64,000 nucleotides of DNA from Aureococcus anophagefferens (lineage: Eukaryota; Sar; Pelagophyceae; Pelagomonadales; Pelagomonadaceae): positions 289,870-353,869 of the forward strand of contig NW_008705590.1 of NCBI RefSeq assembly GCF_000186865.1, in the 5' to 3' direction. Under the pieces are notes generated by a model, which saw only the letters and a list, made by a program, of their open reading frames with translations, was not told the DNA's origin and searched no databases. The translations under genes were made by a program, and so were the position numbers. This document shows positions 27,273 through 34,875 of this stretch, in pieces (position 1 is the first letter of the stretch; every line of letters starts with the position of its first letter).

Positions 27273-28157
27273 ATGCGCCTCCGCCTACTCCGCGGCGACA
27301 TCTCGCGCGCGAAAGCAGGTGCAATCATCACGAGCGCCAACGACGCTTTGATCGGCAACGAGAACCCGCTCTACTGGCGCTTCACGTCGCGGAAGAACGT
27401 CGACGGCGCCGTGCGCGAGGCCGCCGGCCCCGGCCTGCGCGCCGCGTGCCTCGCGCTGCCGGAGGTGGAAGCGGCGCCCTACGCCGACGAGGAGCCGCGC
27501 GACATCTCCCGCTGGGCGGAGACGGCGAAGCGCGGCGCGTCGGCGACGCTGCGCTGCGCGCCGGGCGCCGCCGTCGCGACGCGCGCCTTCGGCCTCGAGG
27601 CCGACTGGTGCGTCCACGCCGTCGCGCCGGACAGCGAGTTCGGCTACGAGGGCCACTACCAGGGCATGCCCGGCATCCGCGGCGAGGAGGTCCGCGCGCG
27701 GAGCCGCCCGCCGCTGGCGCGGCTCCGCGGGTCCTACGAGAGCGCTTTGGACATCTGCCGCGAGGTCGGCGCGTCGTCCGTCGCCGTGCCCGCGCTCGGC
27801 GCGGGCGTCAAGGGCTGGCGCCCGGCCATCTCCGCGGCGATCCTCGTCGACGCGCTCTGCCGCAAGCGCGCGTCGCTGCCGGCGGACGTCGACGTTTTTC
27901 TGGGCTCGGACGACGCCTGGGTCGCCTTCGGCAAGAGCTTCCGGCTCCTGCTCGGCGCCGCGGACGAGGTCGAGGACGACCCGAAGGGCCCGATCGCGTG
28001 GCGCTTCGACGACGACGACGCGCGGCTGCCCTACGACGCGGCGGCGGACACGACCGTGGACCTCTCGCTGATCCCCGACCTGCGGCCGCGGCCGCGGCGG
28101 AAGAACGCGGGCTACGCGGGCGACCACTGGGCGCCGACGGACAACGGCTGGGGATAG
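27273..28157 (+). CDS. Macro-domain (ADP-ribose-binding) protein
   Basis: This 294-residue protein begins almost at once with the macro fold: LLRGDISRAKAGAIITSANDALIG, then NVDGAVREAAGPGLRAACLAL and later VAVPALGAGVKGWRPAISAAI. These segments line the ADP-ribose pocket, with Asn and Asp in the usual places. Known members bind or hydrolyse ADP-ribose on proteins, or poly-ADP-ribose. A long insert between the first and second halves and an acidic C-terminal extension are unusual. The gene is head-to-head with the MFS gene (169 bases) and converges on the EDR2-C gene with 28 bases between stops. Confidence 0.85.
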   Translation: MRLRLLRGDISRAKAGAIITSANDALIGNENPLYWRFTSRKNVDGAVREAAGPGLRAACLALPEVEAAPYADEEPRDISRWAETAKRGASATLRCAPGAAVATRAFGLEADWCVHAVAPDSEFGYEGHYQGMPGIRGEEVRARSRPPLARLRGSYESALDICREVGASSVAVPALGAGVKGWRPAISAAILVDALCRKRASLPADVDVFLGSDDAWVAFGKSFRLLLGAADEVEDDPKGPIAWRFDDDDARLPYDAAADTTVDLSLIPDLRPRPRRKNAGYAGDHWAPTDNGWG

Positions 28158-28185
28158 GGTCTTGCGAGAGAAAAATCGGGCGCCC

Positions 28186-29565
28186 CTAGAGGTCCGCGGC
28201 GAGCCACGCGTCCATGTCGGGCGCGTCGTTGAGGTCGATGTTGTTGAGGCGCATGCAGGCGAGGATGCCCTCGGGGAGCTCCGCGACGGAGCGGCCCTCG
28301 ACGAGCCAGCCGATGTCGCAGACGAGCTTGGGGAACTTGGGGAGGAGCTTGAAGAGGGCCTGGTTCGACGTCGCCGCGAAGTCGAGGCCCACGTCGAGGC
28401 CGAACTCGTAGTAGTCGTCGTCGCGCGACACCTGCACGACCCCGGGCCGCTCGCCGACGAGCGCCGCCGCCGCCATGAGCACGGGCTTGGCGTTGAACTG
28501 GTGCAGCAGGCGCGGCAACCCCAGCGACGCGTCGCCGATGTTGTCGACGCGCGCGACGCCCTTGAAGGCGCCGTTGAGCACGGACATGGTCTCCGCGTTG
28601 TTCGCGTAGTACTGCCAGAGGCCGAGGTGCGGCGGCCAGTCCTCGCGGGGCCGCTCCTTGATGATCCGCGCCGTCTCCTCCGTGACGCGCCACCAGCAGA
28701 CGACCTGCCAGCCCTGGGGCGCGCCCTCGCGCTCGCGCTCCTCGGGCTTCGGCGGCCCGCCGAAGAGCGCCGGCGGCTCGCCCGGGAAGAACATGTTCTG
28801 GACGAGGATCCGCGGGCACCAGGCCGGCAGGTCCTCCTCGTGGGGGCGCTTCGGAGGTAATTGGGCCCGCGCGGGCAGGTCGAAGAGGGGCGCCGCGCGG
28901 CGGAGGACGTCGAGCGCGAAGGGCTCGTACAATTCCTCCGCGCTCGGGAACTTCTTCTTGTCGCGGAGGTAGTCCGGGCCCCGGAGGACGAAGCGGCTCG
29001 CGACGGACGGCTCCCAGGTGCCGACGTCGCCGGCGACGGCGGCCTTGCGCGTCGACGACCCGGGCACGGCCTTGACGGTCACGGATTGGAGCGTCGACGC
29101 GCGGCGGCTCCTAGCGAGCGCCTTCTGCGCGTCGAGCACGTCGAGCGACGGGAACGGCGGCTCGTCCATCTGCGCCTCGTAGCCGCCCAACCAGACCGTG
29201 TCCAGGAACCCGCCGCGGCCCGCGCCGCGGATCGGCGCCGGCGCGCGCGCCCGGACGAGCGAGATGACGGTGGCGACGAGCGCGACGAGGAGCACGGGCC
29301 GCGCGAGCGCGCCGAGCCGCGCGGCGTCGTCTCCCACCAGGTAGCGCAGCGCGAAGACGTGCGCGCCCGTGACGACGGCGGCCCAGCAGATGCGGTCCCC
29401 GGGCGCGAGCTCCGCGACGGCGAGGTCCGCGCCGCAGCTCGCCGCCTTGAGCGTCGCCGCCGCCGCCGCGTGCGTCGCGAGCACGACCTCGGCGTCCATG
29501 GCGGGGTCCGGCGGCTCGGCGTCGATGACTTCCAACGCGACCTTGTCCTTGCGGCGCAACCGCAT
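28186..29565 (-). CDS. EDR2 C-terminal (DUF1336) domain membrane protein
   Basis: This 459-residue protein has an N-terminal acidic and hydrophobic region with one or two membrane helices (RPVLLVALVATVISLV). The C-terminal half fits the plant EDR2-C/DUF1336 domain: FVLRGPDYLRDKKKFPSAEE, CPRILVQNMFFPGEPP, GVARVDNIGDASLGLPRLLHQFNAKPVLM, YYEFGLDVGLDFAATSNQALF and VAELPEGILACMRLNNIDL. In plants the domain follows a START lipid-binding domain; none was recognised here. A lipid-related role is inference. The frame is open upstream to 29691, but those residues are encoded by a palindromic repeat region, so MRLRRKDK at 29565 is preferred. Confidence 0.75.
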   Translation of the reverse strand: MRLRRKDKVALEVIDAEPPDPAMDAEVVLATHAAAAATLKAASCGADLAVAELAPGDRICWAAVVTGAHVFALRYLVGDDAARLGALARPVLLVALVATVISLVRARAPAPIRGAGRGGFLDTVWLGGYEAQMDEPPFPSLDVLDAQKALARSRRASTLQSVTVKAVPGSSTRKAAVAGDVGTWEPSVASRFVLRGPDYLRDKKKFPSAEELYEPFALDVLRRAAPLFDLPARAQLPPKRPHEEDLPAWCPRILVQNMFFPGEPPALFGGPPKPEEREREGAPQGWQVVCWWRVTEETARIIKERPREDWPPHLGLWQYYANNAETMSVLNGAFKGVARVDNIGDASLGLPRLLHQFNAKPVLMAAAALVGERPGVVQVSRDDDYYEFGLDVGLDFAATSNQALFKLLPKFPKLVCDIGWLVEGRSVAELPEGILACMRLNNIDLNDAPDMDAWLAADL

Positions 29566-29604
29566 CCGTCGACGCCCGCGTGCGGGCGTCGAGCGTCGAT
29601 GCGG
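29561..29604. repeat. Long inverted repeat at a divergent promoter
   Basis: The arms TCGACGCCCGC and GCGGGCGTCGA are separated by two bases, and an outer pair CGCATC / GATGCG extends the symmetry. A further GACGCCCGTCGACGC lies at about 29638. The region is between the starts of the EDR2-C gene (minus) and the K+ channel gene (plus), and could be a regulatory palindrome or a hairpin in a 5' UTR. Confidence 0.7.
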
Positions 29605-29825
29605 TGGGTGGTGGACGATGCGAGGCGCTTCGGGCCGACGCCCGTCGACGCCGTGGGTGGCCGAGAGAGAGGCCGGCTGGATGCTGCCCATGGTGAAGTT
29701 GGCTCGCTTCGCCTCGCCACTGAGCCGGCCGCTCGCCGAAGGTGACGGCAGGCTCGGCTTGGGGCTGGGCTGGATGCTGCCCCCTTGGTGAGGCGGACGG
29801 TGCCGTCGAATCGGAGGACGCCAGC

Positions 29826-30887
29826 ATGGCGACCGATGCGGCCGCGAGCAAGCCCCTGCTGCCCCCCGCGCCGGACTATGGAAAGTCGCAGTCGAGCGCG
29901 TCCGAGTGGGAGGAGGACGGCTACAGGGGCCACTCCTTCTTCCACGGCCGGAACATGGCCGACGAGGAGAAGGCCGCCGGCGGCTCGATGCGCTGGTGGG
30001 CCGCGGCCCTCATCTTGTTCTACTTCGTCTTAGGTATCACCTACTACACGTACTTCGCGGACCCGGAGCACTTCGACTTCCTCGACAGCGTCTACTTCTG
30101 CGTGACGACGCTGACGACCGTCGGCTACGGCGACCTCAACACGAAGTACGACGAGGACGGCTCCGTGCAGGACATGATCTTCACGAGCTGCTTCGTGCTG
30201 CTCGGCGTCGGCCTCATCGGCACGGCCCTCGGCGTCGTCATGGCCTACGCGCTGGACCAGGAGGACGCCATCGCGGCCACGCTGCGGGAAGACGACGACT
30301 TCGACCCGTCGGCGCCGCGGACGGAGGAGGTCTGCGGTTTGCACCTGTCGGAGGCCGAGGCCAAGGTCGCGTTCCAGGTGCCCATGGTCTGCGGCTTGCT
30401 AGCCCTGGGCACGGTGTGCTACAAGTTCATCGAGGACACGACGGTGACCGTGGCCTTTTACTGGACCGCGGTGTCCGTGACGACCGTCGGCTACGGCGAC
30501 GTCTTCCCGAGCACGCGGGGCGGCAAGATCTTCGCGATGTTCTTCCTCCTGGGGGGCTGCGGCGTCATGGCCAAGGCCGTGGGCGACGTCGCGGGGCTGC
30601 CCCTCGAGCGGCGGAAGCGGCGCAACGAGCAGGCGGTCCTCGCGCAGTACGGCGAGGACCTGGACCCCGACGAGTTCCACGAGATTTTGACGTCCTTCCG
30701 GGACCTGGGCCTCGCCGCGGCGAGCGACGGCTCCTGCTCGAAGACGGAGTTCGTGCTGAGCATGCTGCTGAAGCTCGACCGCGTCAACCAGCACGACATC
30801 CGGCGGTGCGCGCGCGTCTTCGACGACCTCGACATCGACAAGAGCGGCCGCCTCGACAAGGCGGACCTGACGAAGAAGGAGTCCTGA
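29826..30887 (+). CDS. Two-pore-domain potassium channel with C-terminal EF-hand region
   Basis: This 353-residue protein has four membrane helices and two pore loops. Each loop carries the K+ selectivity filter: FCVTTLTTVGYGDLNT and TAVSVTTVGYGDVFPS. The cytoplasmic C-terminus has a degenerate EF-hand followed by a canonical one (FDDLDIDKSGRLDKADL). This is the architecture of plant TPK vacuolar channels, which are Ca2+-activated. MATDAAASKP at 29826 is the preferred start; the frame is open upstream but over low-complexity repeats. The tail RNMADEEKAAGGS before helix 1 is soluble and probably cytosolic. Confidence 0.92.
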   Translation: MATDAAASKPLLPPAPDYGKSQSSASEWEEDGYRGHSFFHGRNMADEEKAAGGSMRWWAAALILFYFVLGITYYTYFADPEHFDFLDSVYFCVTTLTTVGYGDLNTKYDEDGSVQDMIFTSCFVLLGVGLIGTALGVVMAYALDQEDAIAATLREDDDFDPSAPRTEEVCGLHLSEAEAKVAFQVPMVCGLLALGTVCYKFIEDTTVTVAFYWTAVSVTTVGYGDVFPSTRGGKIFAMFFLLGGCGVMAKAVGDVAGLPLERRKRRNEQAVLAQYGEDLDPDEFHEILTSFRDLGLAAASDGSCSKTEFVLSMLLKLDRVNQHDIRRCARVFDDLDIDKSGRLDKADLTKKES

Positions 30888-30962
30888 CAAGTAAATTCGC
30901 AACGTTGGATTCGAAGCCGCGTTCCGCGGGATGCGTTCGTAGCTTTCGAGTCGCTTACGTGG

Positions 30963-32198
30963 CTAGCAGTCCTCGTCGAGCTTCGCGCGCGCGTAGGCGA
31001 CGTCGACGCGCGCGTCGGCTTCGCGCGCCTCGGCGTCGCGGAGCGCGTCCTCGAGGCTCGCGCTCCGGATCGACGCGGCTTTGAGGTCCGCCGCGAGCTT
31101 GGTGAACGCGCAGGCCGCCGCGGCCTCGAGCTGCGTGTTGAGGTCGAGCGCGCAGAAGCACGCGAGCGCGAAGGACACGGCGGACAGCTTCGCGAGCGTC
31201 TCGGGCGCGAACGAGGTCCGCGGCCACTCGGTCTCGGCCGCCCTGGCGTCGACGGCGAGCGCGGCGACGTCCGGCGTCGCCGCGCGCGCGATGTCGACGA
31301 CGGGCTCGGCCGCCGACCACATGGCCTCCTCGACGACGACCTCGGCCGCGGGCTCGGTCGCGACCGCCGCCACTTCCAGCCGCGCCGGCGCGGCGGGCTC
31401 CGCGACCGCCGCCGACTCGGCCCGGGCGGCCTCCGGCGCCGGCGCGGCCCGCTCGACCGGCGGCGGCGCCACCGCCGACTCGAGCCGCGGCGCGTCCTGG
31501 CGGCGCCGCGCCGCGAGGGACTCGTCGAAGGACGCCGCCCGTTCCTTGAACTGCGTCAGCCAGCGCGCCTCGTAGGCCTTGGCCCGCTGGCCCGGGTCCT
31601 CGATGTCCAGGAGCCGCGGGGACGCGTCGGCGGCGGACGTCGAGGCGACGGACGACGTCGCGATGGGCACGGCGTCCGACGGCCGCTTGTACCGCTTCGC
31701 GATGATCTCCTCCATGGACGCCGCGCGGTCGCGCAGCTCCTGCATCGCGCGCTCCGCGTAGTCGCTGCGCCGCTGGTCCAGGTCCCCGAGGGTCGCCGGC
31801 GGCGGGACCGCGTAGGCGACGGACGTCGACGACACGGACAGGGGCGGCATGGAGTTGAGGATGTTCGCGGCGCCCTCGCGCGCGCTCTCGAGCGCCGCGG
31901 TCCGCCGCCGGTCGCCGTCGGGCACGAAGCTGTCGACGTAGGCCGCGGCCTCGAGGCGGGCCTCGGCCGCGGCGTCGATGACGAAGGGGCGGCGGCGCCC
32001 CAGGCGCAGGGGCGCGGTCATGAAGCTGAAGAGGCGCAGGAACAGTGTGCCGAGCCGGAACCGCGGCTCCGGCGCGAGGATCGACGGGAGCGCGAACGCC
32101 TCAGCGGAGGTGATGGTCGGCGGTCGCCGCGGCATGGTCGGGCTCCGGAAAGCCGTCACACATACTGTAACAGTGAGGACAGCTAGCTTGGCGCGCAT
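30963..32198 (-). CDS. Predicted plastid-targeted protein of unknown function
   Basis: This is a 411-residue protein. MRAKLAVLTVTVCVTAFRSPTMPRRPP is a signal peptide with Phe at the predicted cleavage site followed by a basic stretch, the bipartite plastid signal of secondary red-plastid algae. Conserved-looking helical segments are FVIDAAAEARLEAAAYVDSF and two related motifs, DQRRSDYAERAMQELRDRAAS and GQRAKAYEARWLTQFKERAAS. The second half is Ala/Glu/Pro-rich. One weak hydrophobic helix (LAKLSAVSFALACFCALDL) lies near the C-terminus, followed by a coiled coil. No domain family was recognised. Confidence 0.65.
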   Translation of the reverse strand: MRAKLAVLTVTVCVTAFRSPTMPRRPPTITSAEAFALPSILAPEPRFRLGTLFLRLFSFMTAPLRLGRRRPFVIDAAAEARLEAAAYVDSFVPDGDRRRTAALESAREGAANILNSMPPLSVSSTSVAYAVPPPATLGDLDQRRSDYAERAMQELRDRAASMEEIIAKRYKRPSDAVPIATSSVASTSAADASPRLLDIEDPGQRAKAYEARWLTQFKERAASFDESLAARRRQDAPRLESAVAPPPVERAAPAPEAARAESAAVAEPAAPARLEVAAVATEPAAEVVVEEAMWSAAEPVVDIARAATPDVAALAVDARAAETEWPRTSFAPETLAKLSAVSFALACFCALDLNTQLEAAAACAFTKLAADLKAASIRSASLEDALRDAEAREADARVDVAYARAKLDEDC

Positions 32199-32581
32199 AT
32201 TCGAGGGAGCGCGGCGGCGTCGACGGAGACCGTTGGGTCGCCCAACGTCGTCTTTGCCGCTCTCGACTGGCGTCACGCGGGAAATGAGTGCTTCTGCAGC
32301 TGCTCGTGGAATTTGAACGAGGTCGACCACGCGCGGGCCAGTGCCGCTTCGCTTCCGAGGCCTTGTTCGCTCCAGATCGCTCCGGGATGGCTCCGGGGTT
32401 GCCCCGGATCGCCGGGTTCCCGTCCGACTCGTGTCCGAGCGCGTGGGATCGCTTCGGATCGCCGCAGATCGCCGCGGCGCGCGGATCTTGCGCAGGGATC
32501 GCGCAGGGATCGCTCCGGATCGCCACCGGGATCCTGGTGGCACCGGCCTCTGCGGCACACGTCCCCGCATCCCCGAAACCC
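32199..32581 (-). other. Intergenic region with degenerate GGATCGC repeats
   Basis: This is 383 bases upstream of the plastid-targeted gene and downstream of the GT92 gene (both minus). From about 32365 to 32530 the words GGATCGC, GATCGCC and GATCGCTCCGG recur many times with irregular spacing. No gene was recognised. It probably carries the promoter of the gene ending at 30963. Confidence 0.5.
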
Positions 32582-34699
32582 TTATTTAACCCGATGCAGC
32601 CCCCCCTTCGCGCGTTCGCCCTCCGCCGGCCGCCGTCCCAGCGCCGCCCGCGACGGCGTCCCCGAAAAACCCTCAGCTTCGGGCCACGCGGCCTCCAACC
32701 CCGCGGCGCCGCGCATGGCCGCGAGCGCGCCCTCGTCCCACGTCGACCGCAGGACCCCGCGCGCGACGTCCGCGAAGCGCGCGGGCGCGTCGTCGAGGCA
32801 CCAGCACCAGCCGAACGCCGCGCGGTTCTCGTCCTCGGCGTCGCAGGACGAGACGTCGCCGCCGAGCTTCTTCCGCTTCGCCTTGTCCTCCTTGGTCATC
32901 GCCGCCAACCGCCGCGCGGCGGCCGCAGCCGCGTCCGCGCAGGGGAGGGCCTGGTCGTCGAAGCGCGTCATGCGCGGGTGGTACACGGCGGCGAACTTGC
33001 GCTCCTCGGCGGCCGACGGGTCCCGCGAGTCGATCGCGCGCGCGTTCAGCGCCGTGTCGAGAGCATACCCGCCCCGCAAGTGCGCGAGCACGAGCGATTG
33101 CTGCGGGTCCAGCGTCTTGATGCGCCCCGCGGACCGCGACGCCTTGCGCACGTAGTGGACCCACAGATACTCGGCCGACGCGTGCGCGACGAGCTTCTGG
33201 CGGTGCATCTGCGCCTTGCCCGCGCACGCGCCCGCGTCCAGCAGCGTGCCGCCGCCCCGCCCGACGGCGCCCCGGCCCGAGTCCCGGGGGCAGCGCGCGT
33301 AGAAGACGCAGGGCAGCGATAAAGCCCGCGGCACGGGCCGCGCCGCCGAGTATGAGGACACGAGCGCCCGGAGCGGCTGATCCGGCGCGCCCGGCGGCGG
33401 CACCAAAAATTCGTCGACGTCGACGTGCGTGACCCACGAGGCCCCGGCGGCGACGGCGCGCCGGTGGCACGCGTTCTGCGCCGCGTACTGGCTCGGCCGG
33501 CCAAACATGCCCTGGGTCGTCAGCGTGCCGTTCGTCTCGGCGACGACGCGGCGCTCGAACGCGGCCGGGTCGCACGACGCGGACCGGTCGTCGTTGACGG
33601 CAGGCCAGGCGACGTGCGTCGCGCCGCCCGGCAGCGGCGCGAGGGCTATCTGGAGCGGCGATGCCGCGCGCCAGCCGTCGCCGCCGTCGCGGAGCGCCGC
33701 GGCGTAGACGCCGTCGCTGTTGTCCATGATGGCGACGTGGTCGACGCCGAGCGCCAATAAATGCGCGAGCCACTCGGCGACGCGCGCGGCCGGCAGGCCC
33801 TGGGCGACGTTGTCGCGGTCGAGGTAGGCGCCGCCGCGGACCCAGGCGCAGGCGGCGATGGTCGGTCTCGATTCTTGTTCCAGCGCGGGCACGCGCCGTT
33901 GCAAGACGACGGGGATGGCCGGGTGCGCGGCGGTCGCTTCCGCGAAGGCGGCCTTGGACGTCGCCACGCGCGCGACGACGCCGCCGCCCCGCGCGCAGGC
34001 CGCGCCGCGGAGCGCCTCGGGGACCGGGCACGTGAAGGTGAACGTCGACCGCGCCTTCAGGTAGACGCCCGCGTCCGCCGCGTCCGCGGCCACGACGACC
34101 TCGGCGCCGCCGTCGGAGAACGCGCAGTAGAGCGCGAGCTTGTTGCGGTCCGTCGCGCGGCTCGCGAACTCGGCGTTGAGCGCCGCGGCGACGGCCTTGC
34201 GGACCTTGGTGCGCCACTGGCTCGACACGCAGACCTGGCAGCCCTTCTTCTCCTTCACGAGGTCCGCGCGCCACGCGCGCCAGTCGTCGAGGCCCGCGCG
34301 CTCGAGCGTGCGCTCGCGCGCGTCGCAGGCGCCCTCGAGCTGGCCGACGAACGTCGCGGCCGCGCAGCCGTCGCGCTCCGCGGCGAAGGCGTGGTACAGC
34401 GCGAACGGCAGGCCGTGCGCCGACGACGGGTGCAGCGGCACGGCCGTCTCGTCGCGGCCCGGGGACGCGGGTCGCGGCGGCGAATGCGGCGGCGCTGGCT
34501 CCGCCGGCGGCGGCCGTCGCGCCTCCGCCGGCGGCGGTCGTCGCGGCGCCGCCGGCGGCGGCGCGGCGTCCGTCGTCGACGTCGCGAGCGCCGCCGCCGG
34601 CGCCGCGTCGTGCCGCGGCAGCGACGCGTGGTGGCGCAGGTTCAGCAGCGCCACGACCAGCGCGCAGGCGACGAGCGCCAGCACGCCGCGGCGCGCCAT
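32582..34699 (-). CDS. Glycosyltransferase family 92 (DUF23) type II membrane protein
   Basis: This 705-residue protein has a short cytosolic end, one signal-anchor helix (GVLALVACALVVALLNL) and a Pro-rich stem. The catalytic region shows GT92 features: ACAWVRGGAYLDRDNVAQ, VAEWLAHLLALGVDHVAIMDNSD, QNACHRRAVAAGASWVTHVDVDEFLVPP (metal-binding DVDEF) and a late HYVRKA. Characterised members add galactose to N-glycan core or plant cell-wall chains in the Golgi; the substrate here is unknown. A Cys-rich KGCQVCVSSQWR segment precedes the domain. The frame is intact with no intron. Confidence 0.8.
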   Translation of the reverse strand: MARRGVLALVACALVVALLNLRHHASLPRHDAAPAAALATSTTDAAPPPAAPRRPPPAEARRPPPAEPAPPHSPPRPASPGRDETAVPLHPSSAHGLPFALYHAFAAERDGCAAATFVGQLEGACDARERTLERAGLDDWRAWRADLVKEKKGCQVCVSSQWRTKVRKAVAAALNAEFASRATDRNKLALYCAFSDGGAEVVVAADAADAGVYLKARSTFTFTCPVPEALRGAACARGGGVVARVATSKAAFAEATAAHPAIPVVLQRRVPALEQESRPTIAACAWVRGGAYLDRDNVAQGLPAARVAEWLAHLLALGVDHVAIMDNSDGVYAAALRDGGDGWRAASPLQIALAPLPGGATHVAWPAVNDDRSASCDPAAFERRVVAETNGTLTTQGMFGRPSQYAAQNACHRRAVAAGASWVTHVDVDEFLVPPPGAPDQPLRALVSSYSAARPVPRALSLPCVFYARCPRDSGRGAVGRGGGTLLDAGACAGKAQMHRQKLVAHASAEYLWVHYVRKASRSAGRIKTLDPQQSLVLAHLRGGYALDTALNARAIDSRDPSAAEERKFAAVYHPRMTRFDDQALPCADAAAAAARRLAAMTKEDKAKRKKLGGDVSSCDAEDENRAAFGWCWCLDDAPARFADVARGVLRSTWDEGALAAMRGAAGLEAAWPEAEGFSGTPSRAALGRRPAEGERAKGGLHRVK

Positions 34700-34875
34700 G
34701 GGTCTAGACCGCCGGTACAGCTAGGTCGCTTCCAGGCTCGTCGCAGCGCCCATCCTTTGTGGCAAGAACAAGTTGAACATCACCAAAAACGTTGCACCCC
34801 CGACCAAGCGCTAACTCGAGGTGAGGCCGCCGCCCGGCGCGTCGGAGGCAGCCCTCCGGGCGCGCGCCGGTCACC

